NCBI GenBank assembly: GCA_026702845.1
Contig: JADCLS010000012.1
Span: forward strand, 1-64,000
Origin: Candidatus Heimdallarchaeota archaeon
GTDB lineage: Archaea > Asgardarchaeota > Heimdallarchaeia > Heimdallarchaeales > Kariarchaeaceae
DNA length: 64,000 bases
Direction: 5' to 3'
Shown: piece by piece, positions 54,090 through 63,005 of the stretch
Numbering within the stretch: the first letter of the stretch is position 1
How the letters are laid out: every line of letters begins with the position of its first letter
Notes under the pieces: model-generated
Seen by the model: only the letters and a program-made list of their open reading frames with translations
Database searches by the model: none
What the model was told of the DNA's origin: nothing
Position numbers and translations under genes: made by a program

Positions 54090-55169
54090 TTGCCAATTAG
54101 AGTCTTAGTTGCAGATAAAGGAAGAGATGTTGATGTGATAGCTCGTGCCTGTGAGCTTGATCATGCCATCAAAGTGATTGCAAGGGCAAAATCATCACTT
54201 GATGTCATTTCATACAGCTCTAAGGCTCAAATTGATGTTATTGTAACAACTACCAGAATAGATAATAATTTTGACAGGATCATATCTAGAATCATGGAGA
54301 AGAAACCTATTCCCATGCTCATACTTCAGGACTCCTATGATACAACACTCTATGGTCAGGAGTATGATATTGGCATCATCGATAAATTACTAGTGAATTA
54401 TAATAAGGCTGGATTGGTGATTAATGAGGTATCCATGATCACAAGAATCCAAATACTCTCAAGAGTTAAATTAGATAGAATTATTGAGAAATTGGAGCGG
54501 GATAAGAAAAAACCACGTCGATCGTTTGATTTTAGAAAAAGAAAACCAGTGGATAAGATTGAACCTAAATCACTCATCGCTCCAATGCCCAAATCCAACA
54601 AAATAGTGGTTATCGGAGCGTCCACAGGAGGGCCTCGATTATTATCTAAGATCATACCCTATTTCCCAATTAATCTACCCCCGATCATTATTGTTCAACA
54701 TATCCCGGTTGGCTTTATCGAAGGTTTTGCCAAAAGAATGGCTAGGGTATCACAGATCAAAGTAAAGATTGCTGAGCATAACGAGATAATTCAAAAGGGA
54801 ACAATCTATGTTGCACCTGGTGGGAAACATTTACGTCTAAATGACCGGGGTACGATGATGCCAAGAATTGATATTTTTGATGATAAACCCATAAATTTTG
54901 TGAAACCAGCTGTTGATGTCACTCTATTCTCAGCAGTGGAGATCTATAAGAAGGATGTCATCAGTGTTATCCTTACAGGAATGGGTATTGATGGATTGAA
55001 GGGATCACAGGAGGTGAAGAAATACGGTGGCAAAGTATTGGCCTTGAACAAAGAAGATAGTGATATCTATGGTATGAACCGAGCAGTGATTGAAGCCGGA
55101 ATTGTGGACAAAATCCTCCCAGCTACAGGAATTGTAAAGGGAATAGTCGATGCTTTGCGTGATCGCTAA
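54090..55169 (+). CDS. cheB: CheB-type methylesterase with a degenerate receiver domain
   Basis: A 359-residue protein. The C-terminal methylesterase (about 168-359) has its triad: Ser178 in IGASTGGP, His204 in VQHIPVGF and Asp301 in TGMGIDGL, so it should hydrolyse receptor glutamyl methyl esters and deamidate Gln. The N-terminal 120 residues look like a receiver fold, but Thr53 stands at the acceptor-Asp position in DVIVTTTR and the Asp pair is reduced to ADK, so it cannot be phosphorylated. The start is TTG 54090. It is 84 bp after the Arf-like GTPase and 109 bp before cheA. No cheR is in the window. Confidence 0.93.
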   Translation: MPIRVLVADKGRDVDVIARACELDHAIKVIARAKSSLDVISYSSKAQIDVIVTTTRIDNNFDRIISRIMEKKPIPMLILQDSYDTTLYGQEYDIGIIDKLLVNYNKAGLVINEVSMITRIQILSRVKLDRIIEKLERDKKKPRRSFDFRKRKPVDKIEPKSLIAPMPKSNKIVVIGASTGGPRLLSKIIPYFPINLPPIIIVQHIPVGFIEGFAKRMARVSQIKVKIAEHNEIIQKGTIYVAPGGKHLRLNDRGTMMPRIDIFDDKPINFVKPAVDVTLFSAVEIYKKDVISVILTGMGIDGLKGSQEVKKYGGKVLALNKEDSDIYGMNRAVIEAGIVDKILPATGIVKGIVDALRDR

Positions 55170-55277
55170 GCTTTGCAGTTTATCCTCGAAATGACTCACT
55201 TTTTTTCCAACCTAAGGAGACATTGTTAATAATACACGATGGATAAATGGGATATAGTCTTCTTCAGAGGTTAATAT

Positions 55278-57176
55278 ATGGACGATATGGATGACATGTC
55301 TGAATATAAGGAAATATTCCTTGCTGAACTATCAGAAAATATTTCCTTACTTAACAGTACTTTAATTGAGGTTGAGAAGGATCCAACCAGTGCCAGTTTG
55401 ATACAGGAATTGGTCCGGGCTGCCCATACTGTGAAAGGTATGGCAGCTACCATGGGTTTTGAATCACTTACAAAATTAACACATGAAATAGAAAATCACT
55501 TGAGTACCTTGGATAGGATCTCAGATACTCTGATGCAAACATTATTCTCTGCTGCAGATATGATGCAAGAATTTCATGATGCAATAGAGGCAGATGGTGA
55601 TATTGAAGAAATTGATGTGAATAAAATCATAGGTAAACTGAAAGGAGTAGCTGAAGAAGATGACGTGAAACTCGGTCAGAAGTACAAACTCATCATCCGG
55701 TTTGATGAATCCACTAAATTGCTTGGTGCAAGAGGTTTCCAAGCATACAGGGTAATTGAGAGCAAATGTGAGGTTTTAACCAGTGATCCTCCAATCGATG
55801 TCTTGGAAGATGGAAATCTCCTTGGTGATATTGAGATGGAGATCCTCACCTTTGAGACCGAAAAAACGTTGAGATCTGCAATTAGAGAGGTCGGTGATGT
55901 AAAAGAGGTCGTCCTCTCTGCACTTCATGATACTGTTGCACCACAAGCCACTCCAGCTAGAGAGAGAAGAGCAGCAAAAACCACTACCGTTCGAGGGATC
56001 CAATCAGTTCGTGTAAACCTCGATAAATTGGATAGTGTAGTCGATCTACTTGGAGAATTAGTAATCACCAGAGGTAGATTCCAGAGTTTAATAGATACTA
56101 TTACACCTGAGATTTCAGAGCAGTTCCAGATATTTGATAATACTATCTCCACCATTCAGGATACCGTTATGGGCCTGAGAATGGTGAATCTATCCCGAAT
56201 TTTTGATACGTATCCACGTGCAATCCGTGATATTGCTCACTCAAGAAGTATGGAAATTGATCTTCTACTCCAAGGAACCCATATTCAGATAGATAGATCA
56301 GTTGTTGATCAGATCAGCGAGGCACTTCTACACCTGCTGAGAAATGCTGCGATACATGGAATTGAGGATCCTGCAATACGAAAACAAGCAGGAAAGCGAG
56401 CCACCGGTACCATCCGACTAGCAGCACGTAGAGAAAGAGGTGAAGTAGTATTCGAGGTAGAGGATGATGGCTCAGGAATTGATGTTGATAATATCAGAGC
56501 AAAAGCCATTCGAGAGGGATTGATTAAACCAGATTCCCCCTTTACAAGGGCTCAAGTTGCTTCACTCATCTTCCATTCAGGATTCTCTACTGCCAAAGAA
56601 CTTTCAGATGTGGCAGGACGAGGCGTAGGTATGCCTATCGTGAAGGAAACGATTGAGGAGATCAATGGAAATATCCAGATCAGAACGAAGAAAGGAATGG
56701 GAACCAAATTCATTATCCGAATTCCCCAAACACTGGCTATTATTGATGCCTTGATCGTCACCATTGGGAATCAGCTATTTGCCATTCCACTACTCAATGT
56801 TGAGAAGATTTTCTCTATCAGAGATCCATCAATTGAGATGCGTGAGAATTCACAATATCTCAACTGGGAGGGATACAACGTGAGAATTGTGAATTTGACA
56901 GATGTGCTGAAAAGAGAGGGCCTAACCGGAGATCCAGTTGTGGAGGAAGAAGATTCCAGAGCATTAAAACTCAAACGGAGGAGCAGGGAGAAAATTATTC
57001 TATGGGAACGTGCTGGAAGACGTGTGGCACTCAAAGTAACCAATATTTTAGAGCAGCGAGAAATTGTAACCAAACAGCTTGATGAGGTGTATTCCGTGAG
57101 AGCAGAGGGATTCCTTGGTGCAACCATCCTTGGGTATGATGAGGTAGCACTGATTCTTGATCCTGATTACTATTAG
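55278..57176 (+). CDS. cheA: CheA histidine kinase
   Basis: A 632-residue chemotaxis kinase with standard domain order: Hpt (about 8-115) with phosphorylated His50 in RAAHTVKGMA, a P2-like CheY/CheB-binding domain (about 136-215), the dimerisation helices (about 235-305), the HATPase domain with N box (HLLRNAAIHGIED near 352), G1 DDGSGID and G2 GRGVGM, and a C-terminal CheW domain from about 500. All catalytic motifs are intact. The start is ATG 55278, preceded by GAGGTTA. It passes phosphate to the CheY proteins; a degenerate CheB receiver removes one target. Confidence 0.96.
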   Translation: MDDMDDMSEYKEIFLAELSENISLLNSTLIEVEKDPTSASLIQELVRAAHTVKGMAATMGFESLTKLTHEIENHLSTLDRISDTLMQTLFSAADMMQEFHDAIEADGDIEEIDVNKIIGKLKGVAEEDDVKLGQKYKLIIRFDESTKLLGARGFQAYRVIESKCEVLTSDPPIDVLEDGNLLGDIEMEILTFETEKTLRSAIREVGDVKEVVLSALHDTVAPQATPARERRAAKTTTVRGIQSVRVNLDKLDSVVDLLGELVITRGRFQSLIDTITPEISEQFQIFDNTISTIQDTVMGLRMVNLSRIFDTYPRAIRDIAHSRSMEIDLLLQGTHIQIDRSVVDQISEALLHLLRNAAIHGIEDPAIRKQAGKRATGTIRLAARRERGEVVFEVEDDGSGIDVDNIRAKAIREGLIKPDSPFTRAQVASLIFHSGFSTAKELSDVAGRGVGMPIVKETIEEINGNIQIRTKKGMGTKFIIRIPQTLAIIDALIVTIGNQLFAIPLLNVEKIFSIRDPSIEMRENSQYLNWEGYNVRIVNLTDVLKREGLTGDPVVEEEDSRALKLKRRSREKIILWERAGRRVALKVTNILEQREIVTKQLDEVYSVRAEGFLGATILGYDEVALILDPDYY

Positions 57177-57287
57177 ATAAGGAATAGTTTCGACAAAATA
57201 ACTATCTTCAAGACAGCTTAATTAAAACAAATTTAATATAATAAATTAGTTGCATTTCCATATAGGATAATTTTTGCAGGTGGTCAC

Positions 57288-57944
57288 ATGTCATTTGATA
57301 AAGAGGAATTTGAGGGTTCGGAGTTCTCTGATGTTGAGATAGAGGCGTTTCAGGAGATCTCAAATATAGGGGTTGGTCATGCTGCAACAGCATTATCAGA
57401 ATTATTACATCGAAAAGTGGATATGTCTATCCCCTATGTTCATTTACGTGATATCAGCCTCTTTGCCGAGATAATAGCAGGATCTCCAGAGACTATAATG
57501 ACTGGTATCCTTGTAGATACTGTTCTTGATAACAAGATGCTAAACTATCTATTGGTATTCAATGAAACATCTACAAAGAATATTCTTAGAATATTGCGTA
57601 CATCAGAACCACCAGATAACCTGGCTGAATTGGATGAGGTGGGGATATCGATCATTCAAGAAACAGGTAATATCCTGTTGCATCATGTGATAACCGCAAT
57701 CAATTCCTTTACCGATAGTGTATGGTTTCCCTCAATCCCTCAGATATCTATTGATATGATAGGAGCCATGATTCAAGAAGTAGTAGGGAGAGAAAACAAT
57801 CCCATGTCCAAACTCTTACAGATCCAATGTGATATATTCACAGAAGATGAGAGCTTGAAGGGAGAGATCTTCATCATTCCCAATAAAGAAGGCTTGAAAC
57901 TCCTGATGGATAGACTGTATGGCGATGGTTGGGATCAGGTTTAG
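57288..57944 (+). CDS. cheC: CheC phosphatase
   Basis: A 218-residue phosphatase that dephosphorylates CheY-P, with adaptation function through CheD. Both active sites of the family are present: Glu23-x2-Asn26 in QEISNIGVGHA and Glu125-x2-Asn128 in QETGNILLHH. A leader with a possible TATA-like sequence and CAGGTGG lies just before ATG 57288. It is followed by cheD after 8 bp, the classical CheC-CheD pair. Confidence 0.94.
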   Translation: MSFDKEEFEGSEFSDVEIEAFQEISNIGVGHAATALSELLHRKVDMSIPYVHLRDISLFAEIIAGSPETIMTGILVDTVLDNKMLNYLLVFNETSTKNILRILRTSEPPDNLAELDEVGISIIQETGNILLHHVITAINSFTDSVWFPSIPQISIDMIGAMIQEVVGRENNPMSKLLQIQCDIFTEDESLKGEIFIIPNKEGLKLLMDRLYGDGWDQV

Positions 57945-57952
57945 GTGATAAT

Positions 57953-58441
57953 ATGGAAACACATCCTGTAAGAATTGGAGATATAATTTTTGCTTCTGCA
58001 CCAGATAAACTGGAAGCATTGGCTCTGGGAAGCTGTATCGGCTTGATAATATACGATCCGGTATTAAAGCTAGGTGCCATGGCACATATTCTCCTACCTG
58101 AGGATGTAGCTCATGATTCAGATAATAAATTGGGCAAGTATGCCACCACTGCAATACCAGAAACCATCAGAACAGTGATGAACAAAGGAGGAAAGAGGGA
58201 TCGACTTGTTGCCAAAATGGCTGGTGGAGCCCGTATGTTTGAGCTCACAGGAAAAACGGCACTTACATTAGACGTGGGTAAAAGGAATGCAGAAATGGTA
58301 AGAAAATTACTAGAAGCAAATAATATCCCTATACTAGCAGAAGATGTAGGTAATAATTATGGTAGATCTGTGACCTTTGATTTGGATGTTGGTACATTGA
58401 CAGTTAAAGTAGGTTTGCGAAAAATATTACGAACAATTTAA
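57953..58441 (+). CDS. cheD: CheD glutamine deamidase
   Basis: A 162-residue receptor glutamine deamidase and CheC regulator. The catalytic Cys28 is in LGSCIGL and His45 in GAMAHILLP, with the usual downstream Thr and GGA block. ATG 57953 was chosen over an in-frame TTG at 57929 because AGGTGAT lies 5 nt before it and the short form matches the family's start. Partner of the CheC gene 8 bp upstream; last gene of the plus-strand chemotaxis set, convergent with the aminotransferase. Confidence 0.94.
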   Translation: METHPVRIGDIIFASAPDKLEALALGSCIGLIIYDPVLKLGAMAHILLPEDVAHDSDNKLGKYATTAIPETIRTVMNKGGKRDRLVAKMAGGARMFELTGKTALTLDVGKRNAEMVRKLLEANNIPILAEDVGNNYGRSVTFDLDVGTLTVKVGLRKILRTI

Positions 58442-58442
58442 T

Positions 58443-59618
58443 CTATTTACTTTCAATATAGGTTCGAATCCGATCAGCAGCTTCTGTGATTTTTTCTGTG
58501 CTAGCACTGCCAAAAGAGATTCTGAAGTGATCATTACGAGAATCACCAAATTCGGATCCAGCCACGGTTACGACCTTGGTGTTTTCAAATATATCCTCAG
58601 CAAAATCATATCCGGGATTATCAGAGGGATAATGGGGAGAAACTATCTTGGGGAATGCATAGAAAGATCCCGAAACCTTGGGGAACTGTACTCCGTCGAT
58701 CTTACCAAATTCTTCCACTACTACATCTCGGCGCTTTTGCATCACCGTATTAAGTTGTTTTCTAAATGCCTTATCCTCATCAGTTCCCATAAAATCTGCA
58801 ATGGCAAATTGTGAGAGTGAAGGTGCATTAGCCACCATGAATGGATGGATTTTTGAGAGTGGAGCTAATAATTCCCTATTTCCAATGGCATACCCCAGCC
58901 TCCAACCAGGTACACAGTATGTTTTACTAAATGAATTTAGAGTAATAGTATGATCAGGTGCCAACTGTGCCATGGGAATATGCTTCTCTCCATCAAAAGC
59001 CATGAATTCATATACCTCATCACTCAGAATAATCACATCGTTATCAATGGCAAGATCAGCTATTGCTTTTAGAGAATCCTTATTGAGAATTGCACCTGTT
59101 GGATTTCCAGGGGTATTGATGATCATCATCTTAGTTTTCTGAGAAACAGTCTCGGCAACTAAATCTGCAGACATCTGAAAATCATCATCAAGCGAGATGG
59201 GTTTTACTGTACAACCTGCCATCAGAGGTATGGTTGGATAGTAGACAAATCCAGGGTCTGGTACAATAACCTCATCCCCAGGATTAGTATAACCGAATAT
59301 GGCACCGTAGAGCAATTGTGTTGCACCTGCACCAATAATTACATCAGTTTCCTTCATATCAAGGTTATACTCCTCTGTATACTGAGTACGAATTTTGTCA
59401 TGCAGTGGAGCTATGCCATTATTCAGTGTATAGGCATGTGACCGTTTATCTAGTTGGTTTTTCAAACTCTCAAGCAATCCTTCGGGAGGTTGCAGATCAG
59501 GAGCTCCAATCCCAAGAGAGATCACTCCTTCCAATCCTGCTGCTCTGGCGAACATTTTCCGAATACCACTAGGTTTGAGTATTTCCAGCATTTTTGCCTG
59601 ATGAACATCAAATGTCAT
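58443..59618 (-). CDS. aminotransferase class I/II
   Basis: A 391-residue PLP-dependent aminotransferase of the aspartate/aromatic type. The cofactor lysine lies in NSFSKTYCVPGWRLGY, PGNPTGA near 180 is the substrate/PLP loop, and LSDEVYEFM and a FRISFGSA C-terminal Arg are present. ATG 59618 with a TATA box 23-29 bp upstream was chosen; the open frame extends 17 codons to a TTG. Substrate amino acid unknown. It overlaps no neighbour; its stop is 1 bp from cheD. Confidence 0.93.
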   Translation of the reverse strand: MTFDVHQAKMLEILKPSGIRKMFARAAGLEGVISLGIGAPDLQPPEGLLESLKNQLDKRSHAYTLNNGIAPLHDKIRTQYTEEYNLDMKETDVIIGAGATQLLYGAIFGYTNPGDEVIVPDPGFVYYPTIPLMAGCTVKPISLDDDFQMSADLVAETVSQKTKMMIINTPGNPTGAILNKDSLKAIADLAIDNDVIILSDEVYEFMAFDGEKHIPMAQLAPDHTITLNSFSKTYCVPGWRLGYAIGNRELLAPLSKIHPFMVANAPSLSQFAIADFMGTDEDKAFRKQLNTVMQKRRDVVVEEFGKIDGVQFPKVSGSFYAFPKIVSPHYPSDNPGYDFAEDIFENTKVVTVAGSEFGDSRNDHFRISFGSASTEKITEAADRIRTYIESK

Positions 59619-59640
59619 AATTTTGTGAAGTAGTTCATTG

Positions 59641-59647
59641 ATTATAT
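59641..59647 (-). promoter_or_regulatory. TATA box for the aminotransferase gene
   Basis: ATATAAT on the minus strand, 23-29 bp before ATG 59618. It decides the start in favour of the shorter protein. Confidence 0.5.
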
Positions 59648-59689
59648 GGTTTCTGCGATTTCGGTACAAGAAAGTGAAATTTGAGGAGT

Positions 59690-61054
59690 TTATTCACTCA
59701 AAGCTCCATCTTTGAATCTTCTAATCAAATGTTTCTTGAATAAAATACTTATGAGAAAGATAGTAAAGAAACTGAAGAAATAGATCCCCCTTATATATGC
59801 ACTAGTTCTATCTACATACCAAATGGCACTTAAATGCAGTGATTTCATGAATGATGTATTCTCCGTCCAGTTTGCCAAACCAAAGAGTATTGATATATCA
59901 GTAGTACCACTGAATTTCCATGCTACTGCAGTTTCATTATCAAAATGAACTATTGACTGAGCTACACTAGCCATGTAGGTTGTATAGGATAAGATGAATG
60001 AGGACTGGTTGATCTCTTTATTATCAAAGGATTGAGTTAGATTTGAGATATGTCCCATTATTGATTCTGCTTGATTCTTTTCAATCTGCATAACAAAGAA
60101 ATCATACTCTGTTGTTGATTGATACATGCTCGCATTGATTTCTAACCTTGACTGCTCAGCTACTGTATATGTTTTCATTCCGATTAGTTTGGAAGTCTCA
60201 GACAAAATCCAAAATGATTCTGTTGACTCATCTGTCTCAATCCATTGTTTATCCTGCAAAGGACCTGCATAGATACTGAAATACATAAGTAAAATGACTG
60301 TGAAAACTAGTAACCAATCCGTGCGTTTATGATATATCTTGGTTACACTCTGTTTTAATCTTGAAAAACCATCAAATTTGTTCAATAAATACCGATCATG
60401 TAATTCTGCTATGGCAGGAATTAAAATGAAGAAGAAATACCAGAAGAAGATGACAGCATGTACGATAAAATCAGAGATGCCCCATTCCAGCTGATCAGTT
60501 CCAAAGTATGCAAGTCTTTGTTCCACAGACCAATTAACAAAGTAAATCTCAGTGCCAGTATTTGGATCACTGGGAATTACCTTTAGGAAAAAACCTGCAA
60601 TTGTCATGGGTAACAGGCTATTTCCCTCCAAATTAATCAGTATTCCCATATTGATATCATAGAACCTGTCATCAATAGGCCACAGTAAAGCCATGGGCCC
60701 GAATGTCATATCAAAAAACATATGAGTGAACCAGGCAAATCCAAAGTATTTTAGATAAAATGACAAATCTGTAGACTTAATGGGTACTATTTGTACTATT
60801 AACAATAATATGAGTGGAACAAATAAGGAATGTGTAGCATAACGATGTCCTCCAAAAAATAAATCCATATCCGGAATAAGTGATCCTAGAGATACAAGGA
60901 AGAAGGATACTGGGTTGCTTTTTAATAATTCTCGTTTTTGCTTAGGAAGCAGGAAGTACAGCACAATATTGGATATACCAACATGAGTGGTTGTCCATGT
61001 CATACATTCATAATAACTGCCATTATAAAAAACCCATTGGAAGAAGAATATCAT
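59690..61054 (-). CDS. YdjM/DUF457-like membrane protein
   Basis: A 454-residue protein. The first 140 residues match the YdjM/LexA-regulated, putative metal-dependent hydrolase family: GSLIPDMDLFFGGHRYATHSL and FAWFTHMFFD supply Asp and His residues in membrane helices. A further membrane region follows at about 205-255, then an external region of about 150 residues and a final helix near 425. The family's biochemical activity is uncertain; it may process membrane lipids. An in-frame ATG 17 codons later (MTWTTTHVG) is an equally good start. Confidence 0.72.
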   Translation of the reverse strand: MIFFFQWVFYNGSYYECMTWTTTHVGISNIVLYFLLPKQKRELLKSNPVSFFLVSLGSLIPDMDLFFGGHRYATHSLFVPLILLLIVQIVPIKSTDLSFYLKYFGFAWFTHMFFDMTFGPMALLWPIDDRFYDINMGILINLEGNSLLPMTIAGFFLKVIPSDPNTGTEIYFVNWSVEQRLAYFGTDQLEWGISDFIVHAVIFFWYFFFILIPAIAELHDRYLLNKFDGFSRLKQSVTKIYHKRTDWLLVFTVILLMYFSIYAGPLQDKQWIETDESTESFWILSETSKLIGMKTYTVAEQSRLEINASMYQSTTEYDFFVMQIEKNQAESIMGHISNLTQSFDNKEINQSSFILSYTTYMASVAQSIVHFDNETAVAWKFSGTTDISILFGLANWTENTSFMKSLHLSAIWYVDRTSAYIRGIYFFSFFTIFLISILFKKHLIRRFKDGALSE

Positions 61055-61150
61055 TTAATGTAGAAATAGCTATTCTAGATTAGTATAAATAGATCAATAT
61101 GAAATGGACTGAGCTAAAAGTATAATTATTGCACAAGCTATACTACTAGT

Positions 61151-61780
61151 ATGTTAATGAAATACATTGATGCTATAAAATGTCCAGTGTGCAAGGAATC
61201 TCGTCTGTGGAAGATAGATGGTGATTTCACAGATGATCGGATGATTGAAGGAAAGGTCACCTGTAAAAATGGGCATAGATGGATCGTCAAGGAAGAAGTA
61301 TGGAGATTGGATAAAGAAGGTGCAGAAGAAGATATGCAGTTTCTTGGACATTCACTTACTGGTTTTCCCAGTCAGATCAAGGAGACTGTCAGAGGAGATT
61401 TCCTAGTATCTATGAAACTCACTGTTGAGGAGTATGTGAAGAGTAGTGATAAGCCCCTATTCATTCTTGGGTCACCCATTCTCTTTCTCAAGTATCTTCC
61501 CACAACAGAACGGGAGATTGTGGTTGTCAATGAATCAGAGGGGATATTGAGACAGGCCCAGGAGATAGCGGTGAGTAAAAGGATCTACAAACAGTTATCA
61601 TGTATTCGTGCAACAGAGGTTGATAGTCTACTTCCAGAAGCAGAAAGAGTATATGTTTTTGATAATGTACCCGATGAATTACAGAATAATGATACTGCCT
61701 TTCTCGTTGAGCGGGACCCCAATGCAGAAGTACTCTGGGAAGGGGAAGAATGTATATTTATGAAAAAAGAGAGTGATTAG
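61151..61780 (+). CDS. Trm112-like zinc-ribbon protein
   Basis: A 209-residue protein whose first 55 residues are a Trm112-like zinc ribbon with Cys11, Cys14, Cys38 and His42 (CPVC ... VTCKNGH), followed by the EEVWRL strand. The rest has alternating strands and helices that look like a methyltransferase fold but without a glycine-rich SAM-binding loop, so it may be an inactive partner. Trm112 normally activates tRNA/rRNA and protein methyltransferases. It is convergent with the LarA gene (4-bp overlap). Confidence 0.6.
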   Translation: MLMKYIDAIKCPVCKESRLWKIDGDFTDDRMIEGKVTCKNGHRWIVKEEVWRLDKEGAEEDMQFLGHSLTGFPSQIKETVRGDFLVSMKLTVEEYVKSSDKPLFILGSPILFLKYLPTTEREIVVVNESEGILRQAQEIAVSKRIYKQLSCIRATEVDSLLPEAERVYVFDNVPDELQNNDTAFLVERDPNAEVLWEGEECIFMKKESD

Positions 61781-62961
61781 GCAAGCACTAAGGTATTCAT
61801 TGCACCATCGAGAACGATAAGAATTGATTTTCCAAGCCCAGAAGCCTTTCTGAGTTCATCTTCCAGCTCGTACATTGATAAGCGTTGTCCAAATACCTGC
61901 TGGGTACGTTTAGAGCTAAGATCACTCACAAGAAAGAAGGAATGATCTCTCGCAAGAGTGGCAAATTTCATAGCTTTATGGTCACCAAAATTGTATTGGT
62001 CTCGGGATAATGATGAAATGACCTCATCAGGAGTGGTATACTTAGTCATGGTCTGGTAGAATAGATCATTACCCAAACCTTCTGGACATTGTGCTACAAG
62101 AATCATACTACCCCCTGATTTTAGTACTGCGCGAGTATTCTCAATACCTTTCTGTGCCTGATACAGTGATCTATTGAGAGGAGGAAAGACAAAACTCACC
62201 AATACATCTACAGGTTCTTTTATTTTGTGTACATATACCTGCTCTGCCGCCTCTACTGCCTCATCAAATGCCTTCTTCATTGATCCAGCTGATACAAATC
62301 CGATTTCATCAGCAGAACTTACCAACTGGATTGTAGATACCTCGATACCTCTATTCAATACAAAATCAAATCCCTCCCATAGATCCTGTTGTAAGGGATT
62401 ATCATAAACTTGAGTAGGACCTGAATTCTCATCTAGAGACCATGAATGATTTTTCACCACTGTTTCATGTTTGGCCAATCCAGGAATAATAGACTTTACT
62501 CCACCTGTGTATCCTGCAAAGAAATGGGGTTCCACTGAGTTAATTGTAAGAATATGGGGATAGTTGTTGATGATGGGATTAATATGTACCTCTGTATGAC
62601 GAGTTGTGGTTCCCAAATACTCTGTGTCACCATGACAATCATGAATAAATACAGGAACATTCAATTTTTTATCAATTCCTTTCAATAGTCCCTTGAGTTC
62701 ATTCTCCGTCGGAGGAGCATGAGTACCAGTGGCAATAATTATTCCTTCAATCGTATGAGGCAGCTCTGCAAGGAGCTTTAAGATTCTTGCGGAGGGGGTG
62801 GATCGATGAGCATCATTAATCACTACCAAAGTCCTCTGTGTTATTTTATCAGTAAGATGAAGTAGTTTCTCTCTAATCTCGTGATCAGATAAAGGAGTGA
62901 ACACTTCCTTTTCCTTGATAATTTGACAGTTTGGTGGGATATAGATCTGATCAAGATTCAT
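61777..62961 (-). CDS. larA: LarA-like nickel-pincer racemase
   Basis: A 394-residue member of the lactate racemase family, which racemises or epimerises 2-hydroxy acids with a nickel-pincer cofactor. Family blocks: ATGTHAPPTENE with the catalytic His, EPHFFAGYTGGVKSIIPG containing the second His and the Lys that binds the cofactor, KNHSW, and the C-terminal ALARDH region. No larB, larC or larE cofactor-maturation genes are in the window, so the cofactor would be supplied from elsewhere. It is downstream of the AMP phosphorylase in the same direction (44 bp). Confidence 0.88.
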   Translation of the reverse strand: MNLDQIYIPPNCQIIKEKEVFTPLSDHEIREKLLHLTDKITQRTLVVINDAHRSTPSARILKLLAELPHTIEGIIIATGTHAPPTENELKGLLKGIDKKLNVPVFIHDCHGDTEYLGTTTRHTEVHINPIINNYPHILTINSVEPHFFAGYTGGVKSIIPGLAKHETVVKNHSWSLDENSGPTQVYDNPLQQDLWEGFDFVLNRGIEVSTIQLVSSADEIGFVSAGSMKKAFDEAVEAAEQVYVHKIKEPVDVLVSFVFPPLNRSLYQAQKGIENTRAVLKSGGSMILVAQCPEGLGNDLFYQTMTKYTTPDEVISSLSRDQYNFGDHKAMKFATLARDHSFFLVSDLSSKRTQQVFGQRLSMYELEDELRKASGLGKSILIVLDGAMNTLVLA

Positions 62962-63005
62962 AAATATATGGGGATTGTGTGCTCATTTAAACGAATAGAT
63001 GTGGA

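Noticed and set aside
58460..58475. GGTTCGAATCC-like string resembling a tRNA T-loop
   Set aside because: It lies within the 3' end of the aminotransferase gene and no acceptor or anticodon stem surrounds it.
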